From Bryobacterales bacterium (lineage in GTDB: Bacteria > Acidobacteriota > Terriglobia > Bryobacterales > Bryobacteraceae), in the NCBI GenBank assembly GCA_016789905.1, contig JAEUQC010000173.1, positions 1-64,000 of the forward strand: a stretch of 64,000 bases of DNA. Reading direction: 5' to 3'. Positions 26,264 to 34,618 of this stretch are shown here, one piece after another. The translations under genes and the position numbers were made by a program. The number at the start of each line of letters is the position of its first letter. Position 1 is the stretch's first letter. The notes beneath the pieces were generated by a model. That model was not told the DNA's origin. It worked only from the letters and a program-made list of their open reading frames with translations, and searched no databases.

Positions 26264-28390
26264 ATGAACCGCCGCCAATGGCTTCGCCTCGGGACCGCCC
26301 TCGGTCCAGGCCTTTCTCTTCACGCCTGGCAGGAGACGCCCCCCTATCCCGGCGTTGCCTATCGCAACTACGCCCACTGCCTGCCCGCCTATCTTCGCGA
26401 GATTGCGGTGGCCGCGCATAAGCGCCGGAGCGACGACCTCGCCAAAATCACATCCGTTGAAGGTATGACCGAACGGCGCCGGTGGGCGCGCCAGAAGTTT
26501 TGGTCTTTGATTGGCGGCCAACCGGATCGAGGGCCGCTGAATGCGCGAATCACGGGCACGTTCGGCCGGCCGGGATATCGCGTCGACAAAGTTGTGTTCG
26601 AATCGCGGCCTGGGTTTCACGTCACCGGTAATTTGTACGTGCCCTCACCCCAACGCCGCACCATGCCGGCGGTGCTGGTGCAAATGGGGCACGCACCGAA
26701 TGGCAAGGCGTATCCTTCGTATCAGCGGCTTTGCCAGGCGCTGGCGAAGCTCGGCTTCGTCGCCTTCGGATTCGACCCCATGGGGCAAGGCGAGCGTGTT
26801 TACTACCCTGACTCGTCCGGCAAGCGGTCCCGGTTGCCCTCGGTGGACGATGAACACTCCAATGCCGGAAGGCAAATGCTGCTGACCGGTGACACGGCGA
26901 CCCGGCTGCAAACATGGGACGCGGTGCGCGCCATTGATTATCTCCACTCGCTTTCGTTTGTTGATCGTACCCGTGTTGGCACAACGGGCCAATCCGGCGG
27001 AGCAACGAATAGCATGTTGCTAGTCGCGGTCGATGATCGGGTGCAGGCGGCGGCGCTGTCGAGCGCCATCAATGAGAACTACGCCTGCGCCAATTTCAAT
27101 TCGCCTGGCTCCACCGACGACGCAGAGCAGAATTTCCTGGATTCCGCCCCAAATAACTTCGACCGGTGGGACCTGCTTTACCCGTTCGCCCCCAAGCCAT
27201 TGATGATCAGCGTGAGCGACAAGGACTTCTTTGGCACCTACTCGCCGCAATACATCGCCTCCGGCTGGGAGGAGTTCCAGCGGCTCAAAAAAGCCTATGA
27301 AATCCTAGGAAAATCAGAGAATCTGACCTGGGCTTCCACGCCGCTACCCCACTCGCTGGCCTACGATTCCCGGCTGCAAATCGAGAACTTCTTTCTTCGT
27401 TCGTTCCGGCCGGAATCCAAATCCGTCGCCGAAGAGCCTGTTACGCAGCCTGAACAGGAAGAGGCGTTGCTTTGCACGGAAAGCGGCAGCGTTGTGAAAA
27501 CGTTGGGAAGCGTAACGCCATTCCAAATGAACAAGCGCCGACTTGGCCGCATGACGCCCGTTCCACTTGAGAGGCTATTGCGCCTGGACCGTCCGCCGGC
27601 GGCCACCTATCAGACATTGCGGCGCACCATCAGCCGTGGTGTGGATATCGAAGCGCTCGATATCCCGTCCGCGCCGCACGTCTTTGTGCCAGCGTGGCTG
27701 TTTGTTCCGCGGCCAGTACGTGCTGCCCGCCCGACTATTGTGGTGCTGGATTCCTCTGGGCGAAATACCGACTGGCACGAGGGGGAACTCTACCAGACGC
27801 TGGCACAACAGGGCTTCTGCGTCTGCGTGCCGGACGTTCGCGGCTTGGGTGACCTGATGCCCGAGATGGGGCCGGGCAACCCGCGCCACGCGCGATCCCA
27901 TAATGACGAGGAGGCTTACGCGTGGGCTGGCCTGATGCTGGGCAAGCCGATGTTGGGGCAACGAGTGAGCGATATTCTGGCCGTCGTCCGAGCGGTAAAG
28001 GCCCATCCGGCGCTCCAGTCCCGTCCGCTGGTGTTGGCGGCGCAGGGACGGCTTAGCGTGCCGGCGCAATGCGCGGCCGCGCTTTCTCCAGCGATTAGCC
28101 GCCTGCTGGTGGCCGGGGGCCTTACCAGCTTTCGAAGCGTTGTGGAGACCGAAAACTACGGGCACGCTTTCGCTAATTTCGTCCCTGGCATTCTGGAGCA
28201 CACCGATCTGCCCGAGATCACCGCCCAATCCCAGGCACGCAAAGTGATACTGGCCGGAATGCTGGATGGCGCGGGGCGGCGGTTGCCGGCCGAAGAGGTG
28301 CGGCGTATCTACGAGAGAACGCGCGGCCTGGAAGTGCTCGACCAGGCTACGTGGACCGCCGAATCGCTGGCCCGCGCGGCTACGGCCTAA
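26264..28390 (+). CDS. tandem alpha/beta hydrolase (acetyl xylan esterase-like), second domain degenerate
   Basis: 708 residues with an N-terminal MNRRQWLRLGTALGPGL, a Tat-type signal. The first hydrolase domain spans about 100-370: strand HVTGNLYVP, nucleophile elbow GTTGQSGGATN (Ser), and late Asp/His region. A second domain spans about 430-700: HVFVPAWLFVPR, IVVLDSSGRNTDW, CVPDVRGLGD, but its elbow reads LAAQGRLS, with Gln where Ser should be, so it is probably not catalytic. Acetyl xylan esterase-like enzymes remove acetyl groups from glycans. Start 26264 is chosen over a TTG at 26252 because it gives a compact Tat signal. CATAAT lies 11 nt before the ATG. Confidence 0.8.
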   Translation: MNRRQWLRLGTALGPGLSLHAWQETPPYPGVAYRNYAHCLPAYLREIAVAAHKRRSDDLAKITSVEGMTERRRWARQKFWSLIGGQPDRGPLNARITGTFGRPGYRVDKVVFESRPGFHVTGNLYVPSPQRRTMPAVLVQMGHAPNGKAYPSYQRLCQALAKLGFVAFGFDPMGQGERVYYPDSSGKRSRLPSVDDEHSNAGRQMLLTGDTATRLQTWDAVRAIDYLHSLSFVDRTRVGTTGQSGGATNSMLLVAVDDRVQAAALSSAINENYACANFNSPGSTDDAEQNFLDSAPNNFDRWDLLYPFAPKPLMISVSDKDFFGTYSPQYIASGWEEFQRLKKAYEILGKSENLTWASTPLPHSLAYDSRLQIENFFLRSFRPESKSVAEEPVTQPEQEEALLCTESGSVVKTLGSVTPFQMNKRRLGRMTPVPLERLLRLDRPPAATYQTLRRTISRGVDIEALDIPSAPHVFVPAWLFVPRPVRAARPTIVVLDSSGRNTDWHEGELYQTLAQQGFCVCVPDVRGLGDLMPEMGPGNPRHARSHNDEEAYAWAGLMLGKPMLGQRVSDILAVVRAVKAHPALQSRPLVLAAQGRLSVPAQCAAALSPAISRLLVAGGLTSFRSVVETENYGHAFANFVPGILEHTDLPEITAQSQARKVILAGMLDGAGRRLPAEEVRRIYERTRGLEVLDQATWTAESLARAATA

Positions 28391-28919
28391 TCGCCCAGGC
28401 GATGTAGGTCAAGGGACTCTCGCCCGCATCCGGAGTATCGAATGGTACGCGATAACGTTCCGGGTCGGCCCCGGCGTAGTTCAACCGGCAAGGGCGCAGG
28501 TCAAACCCATTCATGCGCAGCGCGGGGCCGTGCAACCGGCAGGCCACCGGTCGCCAGGCGTGCAATGTGCAAACGCCAGTCTCCAGGTCGAGGATGGGGC
28601 AGGGAAGCCATTCGTGGTTTGAATCAAAAGCGTCCGCCGCGGCTAGCCCGGTAACGGTGCCGCTCTCCCAATCCCCCGGGAACCCTGCAAACATTGCCTG
28701 CCGCGCTTCGGCGGAGCGGGCCGCCAGCCGCCCACGCAATTCCTCGTCGGCGCATTCGAAACCGGCGCGCAGGCGCTCCAGGTCGCGAACCGTGACCGCG
28801 AACGGACCCACACAACAATGCGTGCAGCCCTTTCGGCAGTGCAGCAGGTCTCCAGCCAGACGCGCGGCTTCCGCGGCCGCCGCGTCTACTATCTGGATCA
28901 GCTCGGCGTCACTGGTCAT
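28380..28919 (-). CDS. YkgJ-family cysteine cluster protein
   Basis: 179 residues from ATG 28919, which overlaps the end of the upstream MBL gene by 11 bp. Two cysteine groups typical of the YkgJ/zinc-or-iron cluster family are present: HCRKGCTHCCVG near residue 28 and PCPILDLETGVCTLHAWRPVACRLHG near 100-125. The cysteines are thought to bind a metal or Fe-S cluster; family function is unresolved. As the last gene of the sulfatase-MBL operon it could act in metal loading or protein modification for the others, but this is inference from position only. Its end overlaps the convergent tandem hydrolase gene by 11 bp. Confidence 0.8.
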   Translation of the reverse strand: MTSDAELIQIVDAAAAEAARLAGDLLHCRKGCTHCCVGPFAVTVRDLERLRAGFECADEELRGRLAARSAEARQAMFAGFPGDWESGTVTGLAAADAFDSNHEWLPCPILDLETGVCTLHAWRPVACRLHGPALRMNGFDLRPCRLNYAGADPERYRVPFDTPDAGESPLTYIAWAIRP

Positions 28920-30702
28920 CCCGTTCCAGCAACGCTTCCGTCCAATGCCGCAGGTCAAAACCCGCGAAGGCAACATTCGCCGTAAGGACCGACAATTCCT
29001 CCGGGCTTGTTGCGCGGAGTGTAATGGGCACGGAACCAACGCTTCGCGCGGCCACCGTCACGCGATCGGCGCTGCTTACCAGTTCCCAGCCTTTCGGTAC
29101 GTTCCATTTCACGCGGAACTCTCTCGGCTGGCCAGTGTGGTTGTCCAGGCGCAGCGCGAGTTGCACGGTTTTGCCTTTTGCGGCATAAGGGTAGATTCGC
29201 GCCCAGCTTTCGTCCACGGCGTAGTTGGCATCCGGCAGCGGGGTCAACTCCGTAAGCAGTTTTTCCCGTCTGGCCAATTCCCTCCGCATCCGAGCCATCT
29301 GCTGCGGGTCATAGTGAAACATCGGAGCCACATGCTGATTAATCAACCAGTGCTTGCCGCCCAGTTTCTCCAGCAAATCGAGACAGTAGCGATAGCCTTC
29401 GCCGGCGTGAACGAAGTTGCGGTTCTGCAGGCAATAATCATCGGTGCCGGAGGGGGTGAAGGAATCGCCCACAAAGAACAGCTTTTCGCCGGACTCCCGT
29501 TCCACCGATAGTCCGCCGTGATAGAGCGTCTGCCCTGGGAAAAAGTAGCTGGCCATGGAGAACTCGCGCCACTGCCACTGCTCGGCTTCGCCGCGCGCCT
29601 GGCCCGAAATCGGATTGGTTGTCAGGCACGGCATACGGTAACGCGAGGGGTATTCAACGATGTCCCGAATGCGTTCGTTGAAGTAGACCTTTGATCCGAA
29701 TCGCTTGGCGACCTTGGCCACATGGTCGGTGTGATCGTCGTGGTAATGGGTCACCCATAGACCTTCGAGATTCCGGAATCGCCCGGCGCGTTGCAATTCC
29801 TCCAATTTCTCCACGATAAGCGGGTAGCCGGCGTCCATCAGGAAAGCCGCTCCGGTGGTTGACACAAGCAGGCGGGAGTTCCCGATAGCGATGACCCACT
29901 CCGGCAGGTCCCGTTCCAGCGCCATTGGCATGGGGGGCGATGGCGCCTTCCCCATGGCCAGCGTGCTCCGGGTTTGCCAGCTCTCTTGGCCCCAGTACCA
30001 GCGCAGCGCATCGGTGGCGAAGTGGCTGTCGAGCAGGGCGCGCAGCCGCTCGATCAGCATGTCGATGTCCTTGGCCGGCGACTCGATGATTGGGCCGCGC
30101 GCCGGGATCAATACATCCGGCCGGAGTGCCCGAATCTTTTCCAGGCTCGCTATCAGCAGGCCGGCTCTGGAGGCAAATCCGTGATAGCCACGAGTTTTCG
30201 TCTCCGCCACCGCGTCCTGGAGGCTATAGATATCCAGCAGCCTCCCGCCGGAGTAGATCAAGTCTCCCGTCGCGGCGTACTTCTTTCCCCCGTCGCTGAA
30301 GACATAGGAAACGGCTCGGGGCGTGAATCCCGGCGTGTCCACTACCGTAACCGTCAGCGGACCGTAGGCAAGCCGGTCCCCATCGCGCACCGTTCGCGCC
30401 ACGGTATGGTCGCGCTCCGGCACTTTGGTGGAGCGCTGTGCGTAGTCGTGGAATCGCGTTTGGCGGAAGAGGGACCAAAACTTTCCTGCTGTCTGCAGCG
30501 ATTCCCCATCCGGCACCACCAACTCCGCTTCGCCGGCTGCCCACAGCACGTCGCGCCGAGTATGGGTGACCAATACTGTGCGCGCTCCGGGCCCGCCATA
30601 TATGGCCGCTCCGCCGGGCAGCGACACGGAGTTTACGGCCCCTGTCGTAATGCGTACCTGGGCGGACGCGGCGATTGCGGCCAGCAGAAAAAGATAGCTC
30701 AT
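28909..30702 (-). CDS. tandem metallo-beta-lactamase-fold protein, first domain without metal ligands
   Basis: 597 residues from ATG 30702, which overlaps the sulfatase stop (ATGA). Signal peptide MSYLFLLAAIAASAQ. The first MBL fold (about 20-250) keeps the outline (VTHTRRD, VVDTPGF, AATGDLIY, LIPARGP) but the metal-binding histidines are replaced. The second (about 270-490) is complete: VTHYHDDHTDH, PGQTLYHGG, FFVGDSF and INQHVAPM. A C-terminal beta-sandwich follows (ARSVGSVPITLRATSPEELS). The live domain likely hydrolyses an ester, lactone or sulfate ester in the periplasm. Coupling to the sulfatase argues for a shared substrate. The gene has no own promoter that I can see. Confidence 0.8.
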   Translation of the reverse strand: MSYLFLLAAIAASAQVRITTGAVNSVSLPGGAAIYGGPGARTVLVTHTRRDVLWAAGEAELVVPDGESLQTAGKFWSLFRQTRFHDYAQRSTKVPERDHTVARTVRDGDRLAYGPLTVTVVDTPGFTPRAVSYVFSDGGKKYAATGDLIYSGGRLLDIYSLQDAVAETKTRGYHGFASRAGLLIASLEKIRALRPDVLIPARGPIIESPAKDIDMLIERLRALLDSHFATDALRWYWGQESWQTRSTLAMGKAPSPPMPMALERDLPEWVIAIGNSRLLVSTTGAAFLMDAGYPLIVEKLEELQRAGRFRNLEGLWVTHYHDDHTDHVAKVAKRFGSKVYFNERIRDIVEYPSRYRMPCLTTNPISGQARGEAEQWQWREFSMASYFFPGQTLYHGGLSVERESGEKLFFVGDSFTPSGTDDYCLQNRNFVHAGEGYRYCLDLLEKLGGKHWLINQHVAPMFHYDPQQMARMRRELARREKLLTELTPLPDANYAVDESWARIYPYAAKGKTVQLALRLDNHTGQPREFRVKWNVPKGWELVSSADRVTVAARSVGSVPITLRATSPEELSVLTANVAFAGFDLRHWTEALLERDDQ

Positions 30703-32117
30703 TTCGCAGTTACCGGTCCTGATGGCGTGCCTGGTTCCAAGTCCCGCATGGCGTCGTAGCCGGGATTCGGCTGTGGAATCTGCGCCCCGGTGGCGTGCAG
30801 CCATTTTTCAAGACGGGCCCGCATATCCTTCGCCCGGCGAGGCTCACCGGCCGCCAGATTTTGCGACTCTCCAATGTCGGAACTAAGGTTATACAACTCC
30901 ACCCGGTTGTCTTCAAAGAACAGGATCAATTTGTAGTTGCCACTGCGAATCGCCGCCGATGGCCGTCCTAACTGCGGGCTGTAGTGCGGGTAATGCCAGA
31001 AAATGTCCCGGCGGGGCAACGTCTCGGCGCCGCCCAAGAGTCTCCGAATACTCACTCCGTCGACGCCCTTCATTGACACCCCCGCCAGTTCCGCCAGCGT
31101 TGGCGCATAATCCACGCTGAGAATGGGAACTTTGCAGACGTGCCCGGGCTTGGTCAGCCCGGGCATGCGGGCGATGGCGGGCACTCGAATTCCGCCTTCG
31201 TACAAATGTCCCTTGCCTGCCCGCAGCGGCAGGTTGGAGGTGATGGGCCGCTTTTTCCATTCGCGCGAGACCACACCTCCGTTGTCTGCAGTGAAGATGA
31301 CCAGTGTCCTTTGCGCTAGTCCCCGCGCATCCAATTCTGCCAGCACGCGTCCTACGCTTTCGTCCAGACTCTCGACCATTGCCGCATACTCGGCGTAGTT
31401 TTGCGGGTTCGTTTCGTTGGACTTTCGCTCATACTTCCGGACTTTCTCCGGCTTCCCTTCGATGGGGGTATGAACCGCGAAATGCGGCAGGTACAGGAAG
31501 AATGGGCGATTCCTGTTCTCGCGAATGAACTCGACGGCCAGGGTCGTCAACCGGTCGGTCAAGTACTCGCCTTCCGCGCCATCCAACGCGACTTTCGTTT
31601 TCCATTTCGGATAGAAGAAGCTGGAGGTCGACCCCGCCTCATCTCCGGCATGGGACACCTGAAACCCCTGGTCAGAGGGCAGGAACCCTTTCGCGCCAAG
31701 GTGCCACTTTCCGATGCAGGCCGTTCGATAGCCGGCGGCGCCAAGTACTTCGGCGATTGTTGTCTCTGTCAACGGAAGGGCCAGCCGGGCATTCGGCTGA
31801 AGAACGCGCGTGAAGTGCAGACGATTGGAGGCGCCCTGCAAATGGGCCGTGATATGAAGCCGCGCGGGATATTTCCCGGTCATGATGGCTGATCGAGTCG
31901 GCGAGCAGACAGGGCTTGCCGAGTAGCCGTCGGTGAATACCATCCCCTCCCGGGCCAGGCGATCGAGGTTCGGCGTCTCGTAGAACTTGCTGCCGTTGAA
32001 TGAGGTGTCCGTCCAGCCGTAATCGTCGGCCAGGATGAACACGAAGTTCGGCAGACTCGCCACTTGTGCCGCAACGGCGGCGGCGCAACCAAGAAATTGC
32101 CTGCGGGAGATCGACAT
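30699..32117 (-). CDS. secreted sulfatase (Cys-type, formylglycine)
   Basis: 472 residues. Tat signal MSISRRQFLGCAAAVAAQ. The sulfatase signature is complete: NFVFILADDYGWTDTSF (metal Asp pair), then PVCSPTRSAIMTGKYPAR, in which Cys71 in CSPTR is the residue oxidised to formylglycine. Later blocks include GKWHLG, FFLYLPHFAVHTP and VIFTADNGG. Maturation needs a formylglycine-generating enzyme or anSME, not found in this window. Substrates in the family are sulfated glycans or phenols. GGAG lies 7 nt before the ATG. It follows the poly-Gly protein gene by 13 bp and overlaps the MBL gene by 4 bp. Confidence 0.92.
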   Translation of the reverse strand: MSISRRQFLGCAAAVAAQVASLPNFVFILADDYGWTDTSFNGSKFYETPNLDRLAREGMVFTDGYSASPVCSPTRSAIMTGKYPARLHITAHLQGASNRLHFTRVLQPNARLALPLTETTIAEVLGAAGYRTACIGKWHLGAKGFLPSDQGFQVSHAGDEAGSTSSFFYPKWKTKVALDGAEGEYLTDRLTTLAVEFIRENRNRPFFLYLPHFAVHTPIEGKPEKVRKYERKSNETNPQNYAEYAAMVESLDESVGRVLAELDARGLAQRTLVIFTADNGGVVSREWKKRPITSNLPLRAGKGHLYEGGIRVPAIARMPGLTKPGHVCKVPILSVDYAPTLAELAGVSMKGVDGVSIRRLLGGAETLPRRDIFWHYPHYSPQLGRPSAAIRSGNYKLILFFEDNRVELYNLSSDIGESQNLAAGEPRRAKDMRARLEKWLHATGAQIPQPNPGYDAMRDLEPGTPSGPVTAK

Positions 32118-32130
32118 CGATCTCCAGATT

Positions 32131-32880
32131 CTACAGCGTCAACTTCCCATCTACCACCATGTCGGCCAGTTTGAATTTCTTTTTGAACTCCATTGGTCCT
32201 ACTTTAGACACGAACTCCACGTCCTTATCCTCAAGGACAATTGCGTCCGACTTCGGAAATGCGAAGTAGATCAGCAACCGCTTCTCCACCAGGCCGACCT
32301 GGATCTGTGCCGGTGCGATGGGGTTCTTGGAACCATGCTTGAGCATCGTCGATTTTTGAAGCGATTCTTTCAGCCGGGCCTCGCCGATTTGCGCCATGCG
32401 CGCCGGAAGACCCTCGAGCACGATCAAGTAAACCGGGTCGTCAGCGTCGAGCACCTGTTTGGCCTGGGTCGATGTGCCCGCCTCTTCACCGAACCGCATT
32501 CTTACGAGGGCGCGTTTCACCGGCAACGCTGTTTGCCAGCGAACATTGGCCAGTATGGCCGGCGGGGAACTTGCGCCGCCTCCACCCATGTTGCCGCCGC
32601 CCATTCCTTCGCCCCCGCCGCCTCCGCTGCTATCGGCACTGGGGATTCCACCTCCGCCGCCACCCCCGCCACGTCGGCCACCGCCCCGGCCGCCCATCCC
32701 GCCAGCGCCCCCGCCTCCTCCACCAGGCATCGACGCCGCCACCTCTTTCGCCCAAGGCGAATTGGTCAGCATTCGCCGAATCTCTTTCTCGGTCCATTCC
32801 GTGAAGGGCTTCCCCTTCCAGAAATCTTCGGCGAACGCCGGGAGGGCGCACAACAGAATTATGACGGGCAATCTGCGCAT
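32131..32880 (-). CDS. secreted protein with long poly-Gly linker, unknown function
   Basis: 249 residues from ATG 32880. Signal peptide MRRLPVIILLCALPAFA, then a conserved-looking N-terminal block (FWKGKPFTEWTEKEIRRMLTNSPWAKEV), a Gly-rich linker of about 60 residues with short GGG/GMGG runs, and a folded C-terminal domain (VRWQTALPVKRALVRMRFG...). Proteins with this SPWA-plus-GGG design recur in Acidobacteria as I recall; their role is not known. A -10 box TACAGT (32887-32892) is 6 nt before the ATG with no Shine-Dalgarno. First gene of the sulfatase operon. Confidence 0.65.
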   Translation of the reverse strand: MRRLPVIILLCALPAFAEDFWKGKPFTEWTEKEIRRMLTNSPWAKEVAASMPGGGGGGAGGMGGRGGGRRGGGGGGGGIPSADSSGGGGGEGMGGGNMGGGGASSPPAILANVRWQTALPVKRALVRMRFGEEAGTSTQAKQVLDADDPVYLIVLEGLPARMAQIGEARLKESLQKSTMLKHGSKNPIAPAQIQVGLVEKRLLIYFAFPKSDAIVLEDKDVEFVSKVGPMEFKKKFKLADMVVDGKLTL

Positions 32881-32886
32881 GCCCAC

Positions 32887-32909
32887 ACTGTAGCAGGATC
32901 GGATATGAT
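32887..32909. promoter_or_regulatory. back-to-back -10 boxes in a 38-bp divergent region
   Basis: The minus strand has TACAGT at 32887-32892, 6 nt before ATG 32880. The plus strand has TATGAT at 32904-32909, 9 nt before ATG 32919. Eleven bp separate the two boxes. Neither gene has a Shine-Dalgarno sequence. The -35 zones would overlap the opposite gene's start, so the two promoters may compete. Confidence 0.5.
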
Positions 32910-32918
32910 AACGCGGTC

Positions 32919-33842
32919 ATGCGAATCCTGCTTGCCGTCCTCGCCGCCGCCGTCCTATGCTCGTGTTCTCAAACGGCTCCGCCGGCCTCGACGGGTCCAA
33001 TTGAAATCAAAGCCGAACTGATTGCCAGCGACGCTTCATGGGGCAATACGGAGGGTCCGGCGCTGGACACGGCCGGCAATCTGTACTTCACGTCGCGGGG
33101 CACGTTTAAGGGTGTCGTGAAGTGGAATGCCAAGGAGGGCGCTGTACGGTATCTCGATATCGCCACCGGAGCGGGGCCTGGCGGTCTATGGTTCGACGAC
33201 GCGGGAAACCTTTACGCCACGGCAACAAATGAGCGGCAGGTGCTGAAAGTCAACCCGGACAAAAAGGTCTCGGTGATCGCCAAGGACTTCGAGAAGGAGC
33301 CCAAAACTGCTACTGGGCCAAACGACATCACGGTGGCAAAAGACGGCGCCGTCTATTTCACCGATCCGAACGGATATGACGGATCCTCCCCGAACGGTAC
33401 GATCTACAAGATTGACCCGGCGGGCAAGACCACCGTCTTTTCCGAGGCGATCACCGGGCCCAATGGCATCCTGATCAGTCCGGACCAGCAGACGCTGTAC
33501 GTTGCCCACAACACTGCGCCCAATACCAGCAATATCGAGATGTTTCCGGTGACCGGCGGGCCATACAAAACGCTGATCACGATTGAGGGCTGCCAGGCTG
33601 ACGGGATCGACGTGGACAGAGAGGGAGCCTTATGGCTCACCTGTTATAGCTTTGGCACGGCCTACCGTGTGACCAAGGACGGCAAGATCAGCCATAAGAT
33701 AACGACGGAACAAAAGGCGTTGACCAATTGTAAGTTTGGCCGTGGCGCCGACAGCAACACGCTGTATCTGACCAGTTCGGACATGGCGCGGGTTACCGGC
33801 TATGTCTACAGAGCGAAGGTGCCCGCCGGTGGACTACGATAG
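32919..33842 (+). CDS. SMP-30/gluconolactonase-family lipoprotein
   Basis: 307 residues. The N-terminus RILLAVLAAAVLCSCSQTAPP suggests a lipoprotein, although the lipobox (LCSC) is not ideal. The propeller has the SMP-30 pattern: GNTEGPALDTAGNLYFTS (metal Glu), GPGGLWFDDAGNLYAT, TGPNDITVAKDGAVYFTDPNG (Asn/Asp) and ADGIDVDREGALWLT (Asp). These residues form the Ca/Zn site of lactonases, which open sugar lactones. Together with the GMC dehydrogenase elsewhere in the window it could complete sugar-acid formation, but the genes are not linked. It is followed after 11 bp by an EthD-family gene. Confidence 0.8.
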   Translation: MRILLAVLAAAVLCSCSQTAPPASTGPIEIKAELIASDASWGNTEGPALDTAGNLYFTSRGTFKGVVKWNAKEGAVRYLDIATGAGPGGLWFDDAGNLYATATNERQVLKVNPDKKVSVIAKDFEKEPKTATGPNDITVAKDGAVYFTDPNGYDGSSPNGTIYKIDPAGKTTVFSEAITGPNGILISPDQQTLYVAHNTAPNTSNIEMFPVTGGPYKTLITIEGCQADGIDVDREGALWLTCYSFGTAYRVTKDGKISHKITTEQKALTNCKFGRGADSNTLYLTSSDMARVTGYVYRAKVPAGGLR

Positions 33843-33853
33843 GTCGTAGGCCA

Positions 33854-34165
33854 ATGATTAACGTAACCGTAATGTATCCCTCTGGCGAAGGCAAGACCTT
33901 TGACATGGAGTATTATCTTTCTGCACATTTTTCGCTCGTTCGCGAGGTGTTCGGCGACGCGTTAAAGGCGATCCGGATTGACCGGGGGCTGTCTGGACCG
34001 TTTCCGGGCTCTACGCCGCCGTACATGGTTATCTGTCATTTGACTTTTGATTGCGCCGAATCCTTCGCCGCGCTTATGATGCCTAACGCCGCCCGGATCA
34101 TGGAGGACCTTCCCAACTTCACCAACGCGCCGCCAACCATTCAAATCAGCGAAGCCGTCCAGTAA
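33854..34165 (+). CDS. EthD-family dimeric alpha-beta barrel protein
   Basis: 103 residues of the EthD domain: MINVTVMYPSGEGKTFDMEYYLSAHFSLVREVFGDALKAIRIDRG, ending with the conserved SFAALMMPNAARIMEDLPNFTN. Such small proteins form dimers and act in breakdown of ethers or other compounds, with function often unclear. Same strand as the lactonase gene and 9 bp before the next gene. Confidence 0.8.
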   Translation: MINVTVMYPSGEGKTFDMEYYLSAHFSLVREVFGDALKAIRIDRGLSGPFPGSTPPYMVICHLTFDCAESFAALMMPNAARIMEDLPNFTNAPPTIQISEAVQ

Positions 34166-34174
34166 TTTGCGCGG

Positions 34175-34618
34175 TTGAACGTGAAGGCAGCCTATCGCAA
34201 ATTCATTGATCAGATTGCAGCCGACGCGGCTCGGGCTGGAGTTGCCGTTCCTCACCCTCCCGCGTACTCCTGGCTGGCTGGCGTGTGGAATTGGCATGGC
34301 CGCTGCGTTCGTTTCGCCCAGGCGGGATATGGAATCAGCCGCGATGGAGATCCGTTTCTCATTCACAACGCCTCGACCGGAATGTGGGTGCTGGTGCTTT
34401 CCGATCCAGGCGCGTTCGGAATCCTTATTGGCCTTGCGCTTCGCGATGGACTGGTTCGATTCACAGGCGATGTGACCATCGACGGATCGCCGGTTCGGCT
34501 ACGCCAGAGTTGGCGCGTGGTTAACGACAACGAAGTGGAGGTGTGCAACGAACGAATTGTGGATTCGCTCTGGCAACTCTGGGACCGGGGCATCCTCTCC
34601 CGCGCCTCTAAGGAATAG
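34175..34618 (+). CDS. hypothetical protein
   Basis: 147 residues from a TTG at 34175 (GTG 34181 is also possible). It has no known motif that I can name. The core AYSWLAGVWNWHGRCVRFAQAGYGISRDGDPFLIHNASTGMWVLVLSD suggests a lipocalin-like beta-barrel that measures ligand or colour-like binding, but this is only a pattern impression. Its end overlaps by 11 bp the convergent membrane protein gene. Confidence 0.6.
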   Translation: MNVKAAYRKFIDQIAADAARAGVAVPHPPAYSWLAGVWNWHGRCVRFAQAGYGISRDGDPFLIHNASTGMWVLVLSDPGAFGILIGLALRDGLVRFTGDVTIDGSPVRLRQSWRVVNDNEVEVCNERIVDSLWQLWDRGILSRASKE

